Positions 49,798 to 56,929 of a DNA stretch of 64,000 nucleotides are shown here, piece by piece. Within the stretch, counting starts at the first letter, position 1, and the number at the start of each line of letters is the position of its first letter. The position numbers and the translations under genes are program-made. The notes beneath the pieces were generated by a model that saw only the letters and a program-made list of their open reading frames with translations, did not search any database and was not told where the DNA came from. The stretch is from Plut-88900 sp965116945 (lineage in GTDB: Bacteria > Chloroflexota > Dehalococcoidia > Plut-88900), in assembly GCA_965116945.1 (NCBI GenBank), contig OZ220734.1, forward strand, positions 1,302,001-1,366,000. Reading direction: 5' to 3'.

Positions 49798-49970
49798 GTG
49801 AGGGCCTCCGGTGAGCGGGATGCGGGAATGATACTGCCAATGGGGGAGGGGTGTCAGGTCTGCAGGCGAGGGCCAAGGGTCTGCTTGACTGCGCAAGTTA
49901 CAGTTGGAAAGGAATATAACCATAGATAATCACGTTATTGAACTACATAACCGGTACAACTAGTAGATAT

Positions 49971-50411
49971 ATGCCAGGAATCGAAGAAGAACGAGGGAGG
50001 GAGTCGATATGGAGTGTTGGAAGAGAGACGAAGGGTCTCTATTTCATGGTCTTCATAGCTCTGGTGCTGGTCGGGGCGGGGCTGGTAACATATGAGGAAG
50101 TCCACGTTATCAAGGCCGATGGAATTTTGGATACGGCCCTGGCGGCGTGGGCTGGGGTGGGGAGGCTGATACTGCCGTCGGTGGCGGGTTCATTGATTGT
50201 CACCGAGGTCTGGAGGAACGGTTTGGTACTGGCAGAGCGATTGGAAGAGTGGTTCGAAAAAAGGAAGCAGAGGCAGATAGCCCAGGCGGTAGCGGAGGCG
50301 GAAGAGAAGACGCGGGGGGAAATCACAGCACTTTGGCTGGCGTGGAATGAGCGTCGGGTGGAGGCGGAGAAGAAGGGCGAGGCCTTTGATGAGCCTCCGC
50401 CGTCGGTGTAG
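49971..50411 (+). CDS. Small membrane protein with coiled-coil tail
   Basis: 146 aa from ATG 49971 (TTG 49938 possible). Two hydrophobic segments, at about residues 24-43 (YFMVFIALVLVGAGLVTY) and 60-80 (ALAAWAGVGRLILPSVAGSLIV), then a Glu/Arg-rich helix (RLEEWFEKRKQRQIAQAVAEAEEK) likely to form a coiled coil in the cytoplasm. No family recognised. TAGATAT lies just before the ATG. It is 69 bp upstream of the aminotransferase in the same direction. Confidence 0.6.
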   Translation: MPGIEEERGRESIWSVGRETKGLYFMVFIALVLVGAGLVTYEEVHVIKADGILDTALAAWAGVGRLILPSVAGSLIVTEVWRNGLVLAERLEEWFEKRKQRQIAQAVAEAEEKTRGEITALWLAWNERRVEAEKKGEAFDEPPPSV

Positions 50412-50480
50412 GGAATTCCCAGTAATCACAAAGTGGACTTGTAGACCCGAGACTCTACCCAGGAGCAGGAGGAATAGGAC

Positions 50481-51869
50481 ATGACGCTAACGGAAAACCC
50501 GAGACCCGGGACCAGGGAGCCGGATGGAGTGTGGGCCCGCGCCTTTTCCTACCATCCATTTGCACCAGTGCTGGAGAGGGCCGAGGGGATCTACCTTTAC
50601 GACGAGGACGGCAACCGGTACATCGATGCGTCGGGGGGGCCGATGGCGGTGAACCTGGGCCACGGAGACCCGCGAATTATCGAGGCGATGACGAAGCAGG
50701 CGGAGAAGTTCTCCTACTGTCATCCTGTGTTGTCGAACAGGCCTCGGGCGGAATTGTGTGAGCGGATCAGCCAGAAGGCGCCGGGGAGTCTGAATACCAC
50801 CTTCCTGGCGTCGGGTGGTTCGGAGGCGGTGGAGACGGCGATAAAGGTGGCAAGGCAGTACCACCTGGAGCGAGGCAATTCCGAGAAGCACATTGTCATC
50901 TCCAGGTACGAGAGCTATCACGGGATGAGCCTGGGGGCGTTGTCGGTAGCGGGAATGGCGGGCAACCAGACGGACTTCACGCCGATGCTGACCAAGTGGC
51001 CCCACGTGCACCAGCACAGTGTGAGGGAGACGCCACCTCGCATGGACCCCAAGGACTACGCGATCCAGTGCGCGCAGGAACTGGAGGAGGCTATCTACTA
51101 CGCCGGGCCTCAGCACGTGGCAGCGTTCCTGGCGACGCCCCTGGCCCAGGGTCGGGACTACGGGCTGGCCCCGCCTCCCGAGTACTGGCAGACCATCCGT
51201 GAGATATGCGACAGGTACGACATCCTGCTCATAGCCGACGAGGTAATCACCGGCTGGGGCCGGACGGGCAAGTGGTTCGGGATGGAGCACTATGACGTTG
51301 AGGCGGACGTGATGGTTACGGCCAAGGGAATCGGGAGCTGCTATGCACCCCTGGCGGCGGTGACCGTTTCTGACGAGATCAACGATACCTTCGTGAAGAA
51401 CGGCGGACACTTCGTACACGGGTACACGTACTCGGGGCACGCGGTGGCCTGTGCGGTCGGGCTTGAAGTGATCGATATTATTGAGAAGGACGGGCTGATA
51501 GACCAGGCGGCGGATGTCGGGGCGTACATGCATGACAAGGCGAAGGCCTTGCAGGACCACCCGACCATAGCCGACATCCGGGGCCAGGGTATGCTCCTGG
51601 TGCCTGAGCTGGTCAGCAATAAGGAGAACCTGGAGTTCTTCCCCCCCGAGGTGAACGCCGAGGAAGTGTTCCAGTCCATTGCCCTTAAGAATGGACTTGC
51701 CATGTACTCCAGCCTCTGGGGACCGAGGCGACCTCAGAACCTGAACCGCGGCCTTCCAATTTTCATAGCCCCGGCACTTATTACCACCAAGGAGCAGGTG
51801 GACGACATCCTGGATGCGATAGACAGGACGTTGACAGAAATGGAGTCGGAGCTGGGGGTTTCGGGCTAG
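50481..51869 (+). CDS. Class III PLP-dependent aminotransferase
   Basis: 462 aa, subgroup II omega-aminotransferase fold. The Asp in LLIADEVITGWGRTG binds the pyridine N and the Lys in VTAKGIGSCYAPLA is the PLP Schiff base. ASGGSEAVETAIKVARQYH is the phosphate-binding block. These enzymes use beta-alanine, GABA, taurine or amines with an oxo acid acceptor. It resembles putrescine/beta-alanine-pyruvate type members. AGGAGGAAT precedes the ATG. It overlaps the convergent Nudix gene by 4 nt. Substrate not certain. Confidence 0.9.
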   Translation: MTLTENPRPGTREPDGVWARAFSYHPFAPVLERAEGIYLYDEDGNRYIDASGGPMAVNLGHGDPRIIEAMTKQAEKFSYCHPVLSNRPRAELCERISQKAPGSLNTTFLASGGSEAVETAIKVARQYHLERGNSEKHIVISRYESYHGMSLGALSVAGMAGNQTDFTPMLTKWPHVHQHSVRETPPRMDPKDYAIQCAQELEEAIYYAGPQHVAAFLATPLAQGRDYGLAPPPEYWQTIREICDRYDILLIADEVITGWGRTGKWFGMEHYDVEADVMVTAKGIGSCYAPLAAVTVSDEINDTFVKNGGHFVHGYTYSGHAVACAVGLEVIDIIEKDGLIDQAADVGAYMHDKAKALQDHPTIADIRGQGMLLVPELVSNKENLEFFPPEVNAEEVFQSIALKNGLAMYSSLWGPRRPQNLNRGLPIFIAPALITTKEQVDDILDAIDRTLTEMESELGVSG

Positions 51870-52384
51870 AGCCAGTCGGGGAAGCCCTCCCTGGTAATCC
51901 TTTCGAGGACCAGCTTGTCGGTAGGGAAGGCGAGGGGTTCCGGGGGGTGGTGAGGGGGAAAGAAATCGATAAGGTCAACATCATCGGCGGCGTTCATAGC
52001 GCCGCCGACGATCTTTCCGAGGAACCAGACGCCCACTGTCAGGGATCTGGGATCATAGAAGTTGGAGTGGACGTCGTAGACGGGCCCGACCTCAATCTCC
52101 AAGCCTGTTTCCTCCAGTAGTTCTCGCCTGGCTGCGTCTCGTATGTCCTCTCCCCACTCAACGTAGCCGCAGGGGATGCACCATTGGCTTTCCCGGGTCT
52201 GGCCTCGGGCCCGTCGACCCATCAGAATCCCCTTTTCAGCCACGCAGATCACCGCCACCCCGGCTACCGGGTTGCGGTACTGGACGAAGCCGCATTGCGG
52301 ACACTGGGGACGGAGTTTGCCGCCGCGTACTCTAGCCCCTAGTTCGGTGCGGCACATGGGGCAGTAACGGAATTCACCTGGCAT
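51866..52384 (-). CDS. Nudix hydrolase with N-terminal zinc ribbon
   Basis: 172 aa. A zinc ribbon CPMC...CPQC (about residues 8-32) precedes the Nudix box GYVEWGEDIRDAARRELLEE followed by TGL (G-x5-E-x7-REUXEEXGU). Nudix proteins with this ribbon resemble NADH pyrophosphatase NudC, but the box is followed by a short C-terminus without the SQPWPFPxS motif of NudC, so another nucleotide or ADP-ribose diphosphate may be its substrate. It hydrolyses nucleoside diphosphate bonds. Convergent with the aminotransferase (4 bp overlap). Confidence 0.88.
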   Translation of the reverse strand: MPGEFRYCPMCRTELGARVRGGKLRPQCPQCGFVQYRNPVAGVAVICVAEKGILMGRRARGQTRESQWCIPCGYVEWGEDIRDAARRELLEETGLEIEVGPVYDVHSNFYDPRSLTVGVWFLGKIVGGAMNAADDVDLIDFFPPHHPPEPLAFPTDKLVLERITREGFPDWL

Positions 52385-52427
52385 TGCGGGTTCCTTTGGT
52401 GGGGGTGAGGGGTGGGACTCGACTAGT

Positions 52428-52456
52428 TTGACAACGATTGGGAATGGGGGGAATAT
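52428..52456 (+). promoter_or_regulatory. Sigma70-type promoter of the PAS-DAO operon
   Basis: TTGACA at 52428, exactly 17 nt, GAATAT at 52451. The TTG of this -35 is also the first codon of a longer reading frame, so translation probably starts further down. Confidence 0.55.
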
Positions 52457-52484
52457 CGAGCGAACTCTAGTGGGTGGAAGAGTT

Positions 52485-52940
52485 TTGAGCGCGCAGCCGG
52501 ATACACACCGGATATTAAAGCAGATTTTCGAAGGTTCGAGCGATGCAATTATCGTTGCCGACAGGGATGGGACGGTCAGGTTGTGGAATAGGGGAGCGGA
52601 GCGGATTTTCGGTTACACGGAGCCCGAGGCACTGGGGTCGACGCTGGACCTGATAGTGCCGGAGCGACATCGAGAGAGGCACTGGGAAGGATATAGGGTG
52701 GTGGTTGCTACGGGGGAGACCCAGTACGGGGACCGCTTGCTGTCAGTGCCGGGGGTACGTAAGGATGGGAGCAGGGTTTCTCTGGAGTTCACCGTGACCC
52801 TGGTCAAGTCCGATGATGGAGATGTGGAAGGTGTTGCAGCAATATTGAGAGACGTGACCGAAGGGTGGCAGCGAGAGCGCGCTTTGAAACAGAAAATCGG
52901 GGAGCTGGAGCAGAGGCTGGCGGAGGGCGGTAAGCTATGA
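52485..52940 (+). CDS. Stand-alone PAS-domain sensor protein
   Basis: 151 aa from TTG 52485 (GGTGGAAG before); GTG 52470 is an alternative, and the frame's first TTG 52428 is part of the promoter. One PAS domain: SSDAIIVADRDGTVRLWNRGAERIFGYT, LGSTLDLIVPERHRERHW and a PAC-type LLSVPGVRKDGSRVSLEFTVTLV. A C-terminal helix (ALKQKIGELEQRLAEGG) may be a coiled coil. No output domain is present. It overlaps the next gene (DAO) by ATGA, so it may sense redox or a ligand and regulate the oxidoreductase directly. Function inferred. Confidence 0.8.
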   Translation: MSAQPDTHRILKQIFEGSSDAIIVADRDGTVRLWNRGAERIFGYTEPEALGSTLDLIVPERHRERHWEGYRVVVATGETQYGDRLLSVPGVRKDGSRVSLEFTVTLVKSDDGDVEGVAAILRDVTEGWQRERALKQKIGELEQRLAEGGKL

Positions 52941-54244
52941 TGAGAAGCAGGGAAGCGGACGTAGTAATTATCGGTGGGGGGATCACGGGGTGCGCGGCGG
53001 CGTATCACTTGGCAAATAGGGGTAAGCGGGTCACGATAGTGGAGAAGGGTGATACGGCGGGAGAGGCATCGGGGCGGAACACAGGTGGGGTGCGGGTGCA
53101 GGGCCGGAACCCGACGGAGTTCCCGTTCATGCTGGAGTGCATCAAGATGTGGGAGGGGCTGGAGGAGGAACTGAATGCCGACATCGGCTACGTGTCCGGC
53201 GGGAACCTGCTATACGTGGAGAACGAAGCTGATATGAAGGAGGTCGAGCGCGGGGCCCGGCTGGCCAAGGAGCATGGGGTCAACTCCTACGTCATCAGCC
53301 CAGAGGAGACCCGGGAACTGGTGCCTGGCCTGACGGCTCCGGTGATTGGGGCACTGTACTCCCCGTCAGACGGGCATGCAGACCCTACGAGGAGCACCAA
53401 GGCTTTCGAGGTGGCGGCGCGAGAGTCGGGGGTGGAGGTTCTGACGAATTGTGCGGCGCTGGACATCGAGACCCGTGACGGTAGTGTGACCTCGGTGAAG
53501 ACAGACCTCGGTAGGATAGATACGGGCTGGGTGGTGAACGCGGCGGGAGTTTGGGCAAACCACGTTGGGAGGAAGGTGGGGCAGCGATTTCCGGTGCGGA
53601 TCATTCGACAGACGCAGGCGATAACTGAGCCGGTTTCAAAGAGGATCATGCCCTTCGTGCGGGGCCCGAACTCGGGGTTCAGACAGGAGCCGGGTGGGGG
53701 AATTCTCTTCACGAGGGGCTACAACCATCCCCGGGACTACGACGTGACCCGGGACACGTTCGACAATATTGGGACGTGGCTTCCCCAGATCATCCGTCAC
53801 CGCAAGCTGGTGAAGTTTCACGTGGGTAAGGCGCTGCCAAGGAGCTTTCATGCGAGGCTGCCGCTGGTCAATCGGATAGGGAGAGCGTGGCCTTTGCGTT
53901 CGGATGTCGAGCCCCGGGTGAACCGGACGACGGTTGACGAGGGCCTGAAGTGGCTTATCAAGACGATACCCTGGCTGCAGGGAGTGAGAGAGGAGAGGGC
54001 GTGGGCGGGATTGATCGACCTGACACCGGACATGTTGCCGGTTTTCGGGGCGGTGGACAAGCCGAAGGGCTACGTAGTGGCGGCAGGGTTCTCGGGGCAC
54101 GGGTTTGCGATGGGGCCGATGAGCGGGAAGCTGATAGCGGAGCTGATTGTGGATGGCAAGACGTCGATAGACATCAGTGCATTCAGGCCGAGCCGGTTTG
54201 CGGAAGGGGTACCGATCAGCCCGCCGCGGAATTTTGTGGGGTAG
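52937..54244 (+). CDS. FAD-dependent oxidoreductase, DAO family
   Basis: 435 aa. The Rossmann FAD motif is VVIIGGGITGCAAAYHLANRG at the N-terminus with an acid in VTIVEKGD. The middle shows GRNTGGVRVQGRNPTEFPF (sarcosine/glycine oxidase-type segment), and the C-terminus, LIDLTPDMLPVFG and AAGFSGHGFAMGP, belongs to D-amino acid oxidase family. It oxidises a primary or secondary amine (sarcosine, glycine, dimethylglycine or similar). The PAS protein just before it is translated with it. Substrate not determinable. Confidence 0.88.
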   Translation: MMRSREADVVIIGGGITGCAAAYHLANRGKRVTIVEKGDTAGEASGRNTGGVRVQGRNPTEFPFMLECIKMWEGLEEELNADIGYVSGGNLLYVENEADMKEVERGARLAKEHGVNSYVISPEETRELVPGLTAPVIGALYSPSDGHADPTRSTKAFEVAARESGVEVLTNCAALDIETRDGSVTSVKTDLGRIDTGWVVNAAGVWANHVGRKVGQRFPVRIIRQTQAITEPVSKRIMPFVRGPNSGFRQEPGGGILFTRGYNHPRDYDVTRDTFDNIGTWLPQIIRHRKLVKFHVGKALPRSFHARLPLVNRIGRAWPLRSDVEPRVNRTTVDEGLKWLIKTIPWLQGVREERAWAGLIDLTPDMLPVFGAVDKPKGYVVAAGFSGHGFAMGPMSGKLIAELIVDGKTSIDISAFRPSRFAEGVPISPPRNFVG

Positions 54245-54316
54245 GGGCTAGGCGACCTGTCGAGTGACGAATAAAGCAAATAGAATTCTTCGAATGAACG
54301 GAGCAGAGCTTTTCAC

Positions 54317-54688
54317 TTAGCCGGCGCTTGCAGGTATTGACTCGCCATTCAAGACCCGTTCGACCAACCTGCGAACAAGAGGCCTGTCCCCTTCGAGTTC
54401 AAAGGACTCCATAGAACCGTGATAGAAGTTGGAATGGAATTTCTCTGCGATGGAGAACCAAGCCGCGATAAGTGGATCGTCGCGTTCAACGGACAATCTT
54501 TCAGCAGCCATTCTTAGCGTGCGATGCGTACCGCTTGGCCAACCGTTTTCGCCGATTATGTACATCAAAGCATGAGAAGCGGCACCCCACAACTTCTCTG
54601 ACGCTTGAAGGAAGTCACCGGCTTCGAATTCCCGGTCAGAGTCCGATAAGAACTTTAGCGCCTGGGCTCGATGTTCTTTCGCGTTCAT
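54317..54688 (-). CDS. PaREP1/HEPN-like protein
   Basis: 123 aa from ATG 54688 (TATAAT 7 nt before, no Shine-Dalgarno). Four-helix pattern with AKEHRAQALKFLSDSDREFEAGDFLQASEKLWGAASHALM, followed by HRTLRMAAERLS and FHSNFYHG; this is the PaREP1/HEPN-type arrangement common in archaea and some bacteria, sometimes paired with nucleotidyltransferases. Here no partner is next to it. The typical HEPN Rx4-6H is not obvious, so nuclease activity is unclear. Role unknown. Confidence 0.65.
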   Translation of the reverse strand: MNAKEHRAQALKFLSDSDREFEAGDFLQASEKLWGAASHALMYIIGENGWPSGTHRTLRMAAERLSVERDDPLIAAWFSIAEKFHSNFYHGSMESFELEGDRPLVRRLVERVLNGESIPASAG

Positions 54689-54695
54689 TGACACA

Positions 54696-54701
54696 ATTAT
54701 A
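54696..54701 (-). promoter_or_regulatory. -10 box for leaderless PaREP1-like gene
   Basis: GATATAATTG, then TGTGTCA-type seven bases, ATG on the minus strand. Confidence 0.5.
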
Positions 54702-54724
54702 TCACAGGCAATCAAAGATGCTGA

Positions 54725-55192
54725 CTATTTGCTGCGGCGGGGAGTGTGCGTGTCCCGGCTGTCGAGCCAGATGGTTACCGGGCCGTCGTTGCAGAGTTCA
54801 ACCTGCATGTGGGCGCCGAAACGGCCGGTCTCCACTTTGAGGCCCGACGCCCGGCACTGCTCTACGAAGTATTCAAGCATGGGCTCGGCGATTTCGGGCG
54901 GGGCGGCCTTTGTAAAGCTGGGTCTGCGGCCCTTGCGGGTGTCCGCTGCCAGGGTGAACTGGCTGATGACCAGGAGGCCGCCTGAGATGTCGAGGATGGA
55001 CTTATCGAAGCGGCCGGCCTCGTCCGGGAAGATCCTGAGGTTGAGGGTCTTTTCCTTCAGGTAGTCAGCGTCTTCCCGGGAGTCGTCCTGCTCGACGCAG
55101 AGGAAAATGCAGAGGCCGGTCTGGATGCTTCCCAGGGCTTCTCCGTCTGCAGTGACGGATGCGTGAGAGACTCTTTGGAGGAGAGCCTTCAA
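54725..55192 (-). CDS. dtd: D-aminoacyl-tRNA deacylase
   Basis: 155 aa from TTG 55192. Dtd removes D-amino acids (and glycine from tRNA-Ala) from charged tRNA, a homodimer in the cytoplasm. The catalytic SQFTLAADTRKGRRPSF motif is at about residues 78-94, and NDGPVTIW near the C-terminus is the second conserved Pro/Thr motif (NxGPxT). Seven bases after the FmdB stop, so cotranscribed; no clear Shine-Dalgarno. The promoter has a CIRCE element, which would place it under HrcA heat-shock repression. Confidence 0.92.
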   Translation of the reverse strand: MKALLQRVSHASVTADGEALGSIQTGLCIFLCVEQDDSREDADYLKEKTLNLRIFPDEAGRFDKSILDISGGLLVISQFTLAADTRKGRRPSFTKAAPPEIAEPMLEYFVEQCRASGLKVETGRFGAHMQVELCNDGPVTIWLDSRDTHTPRRSK

Positions 55193-55199
55193 GGGGGCG

Positions 55200-55529
55200 C
55201 TAACTGTCGGAGGTGGAGGCTACTTTGTCGGCGCTCTTTTCGGAGGACTTGTCTGAAGAAGAGGACTCAGACTTGGGCTTGGAATCGGCGTCGGAGGATG
55301 ATTTGGATTCGGAGGACTCATCCTTGCCATTGGCTGTGGAGCTGGCCTGGCCCTTGCGGTGGTCTGTGGAGTAGAAGCCGGAGCCCTTGAAGAGTATGGG
55401 TACGGAATGGAAGACGCGTCGGGAGTCGGATGCGCAGGTGGGACAGGGGGCATTGCCTACTTCGCTGACTCTCTGGCGGATCTCAAACCGGTTTCCGCAG
55501 GCCAAGCACTCGTAGTCGTATAACGGCAT
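55200..55529 (-). CDS. FmdB-family zinc-ribbon regulatory-type protein
   Basis: 109 aa. The ribbon MPLYDYECLACGNRFE and CPTCASDSRRVFHSV is the FmdB/putative-regulatory-protein family (C9-x2-C12 and CxxC pair). After residue 60 a Ser/Lys/Asp-rich low-complexity tail of about 50 residues follows, common in the family. It was first named as a formamidase-linked regulator; its true role is not known. GGAGG precedes the ATG. A CIRCE operator overlaps the start region of its transcript. Confidence 0.9.
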   Translation of the reverse strand: MPLYDYECLACGNRFEIRQRVSEVGNAPCPTCASDSRRVFHSVPILFKGSGFYSTDHRKGQASSTANGKDESSESKSSSDADSKPKSESSSSDKSSEKSADKVASTSDS

Positions 55530-55543
55530 TCAATCCTCCGGGG

Positions 55544-55570
55544 CTGGCACTCCAACAAATCGAGTGCTAA
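55544..55570 (-). promoter_or_regulatory. CIRCE operator (HrcA binding site)
   Basis: On the minus strand TTAGCACTC, 9 nt, GAGTGCCAG; the consensus is TTAGCACTC-N9-GAGTGCTAA, so 16 of 18 arm bases agree. It lies just after the promoter and before the FmdB start. Confidence 0.85.
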
Positions 55571-55579
55571 ACCTGTGAA

Positions 55580-55608
55580 ATTCTAGTCCTGACGGGTGTG
55601 AGTGTCAA
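55580..55608 (-). promoter_or_regulatory. Sigma70-type promoter of fmdB-dtd
   Basis: TTGACA (55603-55608), 17 nt, TAGAAT (55580-55585) on the minus strand; the CIRCE element starts 9 nt after the -10 box, right over the expected +1. Confidence 0.8.
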
Positions 55609-55610
55609 TG

Positions 55611-55966
55611 GAAACGAGGTCAACTTAGGCAAGACATAGGGTGCGGCTCGGAGAGTAATTTGAGCCAATGTGAACTCAGTAAGACTTTTAGGGTATCGGG
55701 GGAGAGATTGTCCAGGAGTCCGGGAAGAGCAGGGCGTCGGTGGACGAGGTCTCGGGGTCGAACTAGATGCCCTTAAATGAGGCAGGACCGATCAGGCAAT
55801 CACCAACGCAGCGTTACTAGCCTAGGTATTTGTATATGATAGAGAACATATAATGAAGTTAAGACGTGGTTTTGAATTCAATGTACTGGGGCAACTACCA
55901 GTCCTCGGGGGAGTGAGTTAGGGATTAGTCGGCTTGCGAATAGACCCTGATACCCGGAAAGTGCGA
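55611..55966. other. Intergenic stretch before the proline-rich gene
   Basis: No gene found. A GAGAACATATAATGAAG segment (TATAAT at 55849-55854) may be the promoter of the downstream gene; no good -35 lies 16-18 nt before it. Confidence 0.4.
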
Positions 55967-56884
55967 ATGCCAGACTTCCTGACGATACTTTCTCGATTGG
56001 GGTGTATGAAGTTTGCATTAGGCGGCTTCATTATCGCCATGGCCTTTGGAGCTATAGCAGTTGGATTTGAAATACGTGCGAATGCCCAGGACGGCCTGGA
56101 GTGCACCTACTACTACGAAGACGAAAATGGGAATACCACCAGTACGACTGTTCCCTGTGACAATAGCGGTCTGCCTCCGGCACCTCCTAGTTCTTTAGAT
56201 AATCCTAGTTGCGCCGTCAGTCGAGGCGGATCGGAATGCCAGTTCCCGTGCGGGTCGGACCCCAGCGATTGGTGTGACCTGGTGGAGAGCGGTCCAGTAC
56301 AACCCCCGCCCCCTCCTCCCCCGCCTCCGCCACCTCCGCCGCCACCTCCTCCCACGTCCACCCCTACCCCAACCCCGACACCCACTCCCATCCCAACGCG
56401 CGAAGTAGAGGCCACCCCAACGCCACTCCCTACCTCAACCCCGATTCCCCCTCCCCCGCCCACCGCGACTCCTTTGCCAACTTCTACGCCCACTCCTGTC
56501 CCGACACCGGTACCGACGCCTACACCAACGCCTATGCCAACTCCCACTCCTACACCCACACCGACCGCTACTCCCACGCCAACTCCTGTACCTACGCTCG
56601 TACCAATTCCAACTCCTACCCCCGCATTGACGTCGACCGCAGCGCCCACCGCCAACCTGGTTCCTGTTGCAGTGTCGACGGTGGGGCCTACTTCGGGGTC
56701 GGGGCCGCTGGAGCTGGAGGAGCCGGCGGTCCCGGTAATCGGGGACGCACTGCCGCGGATCCGCAACACGCTGGGCGGGATAGCATCCTCCCCGCGCAGG
56801 CGAACGACATTGATTGTAATTCAGGCCGCGACCAGCGCTTTCGCTGCGGGGGTGTTCTCCTACCTGATATTCAGGAGACGCTAG
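55967..56884 (+). CDS. Proline/threonine-rich anchored surface protein
   Basis: 305 aa from ATG 55967 (GGAAAG before); starts at 55934 and 56006 are possible. An N-terminal hydrophobic segment (FALGGFIIAMAFGAIAVG) is followed by ANAQ, a possible signal cleavage. Then a short Cys-containing domain (about 45-115), a run of some 15 prolines, about 90 residues of (T/S)P-type repeats, and a C-terminal helix (LIVIQAATSAFAAGVFSYLIF) with RRR. This stalk-like protein is probably anchored at both ends or by the C-terminus. The poly-Pro run would need EF-P for translation. No function known. Confidence 0.75.
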   Translation: MPDFLTILSRLGCMKFALGGFIIAMAFGAIAVGFEIRANAQDGLECTYYYEDENGNTTSTTVPCDNSGLPPAPPSSLDNPSCAVSRGGSECQFPCGSDPSDWCDLVESGPVQPPPPPPPPPPPPPPPPPTSTPTPTPTPTPIPTREVEATPTPLPTSTPIPPPPPTATPLPTSTPTPVPTPVPTPTPTPMPTPTPTPTPTATPTPTPVPTLVPIPTPTPALTSTAAPTANLVPVAVSTVGPTSGSGPLELEEPAVPVIGDALPRIRNTLGGIASSPRRRTTLIVIQAATSAFAAGVFSYLIFRRR

Positions 56885-56929
56885 GGCGAGCAGGTTGAGA
56901 AGCGTGAGAATTGATGGGCAGGCGGACCT

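Noticed and set aside
50487..51560. 357-codon frame antisense to the class III aminotransferase
   Set aside because: Shadow frame caused by high GC; the sense strand has clear family motifs.
52428..52484. TTG 52428 as start of the PAS protein
   Set aside because: The TTG belongs to a TTGACA-17-GAATAT promoter, and the 19 extra residues lie before the expected transcription start.
56300..56640. Possible CRISPR or tandem repeat array
   Set aside because: The periodicity is that of Pro/Thr codons in a translated stalk; no constant repeat with unique spacers.
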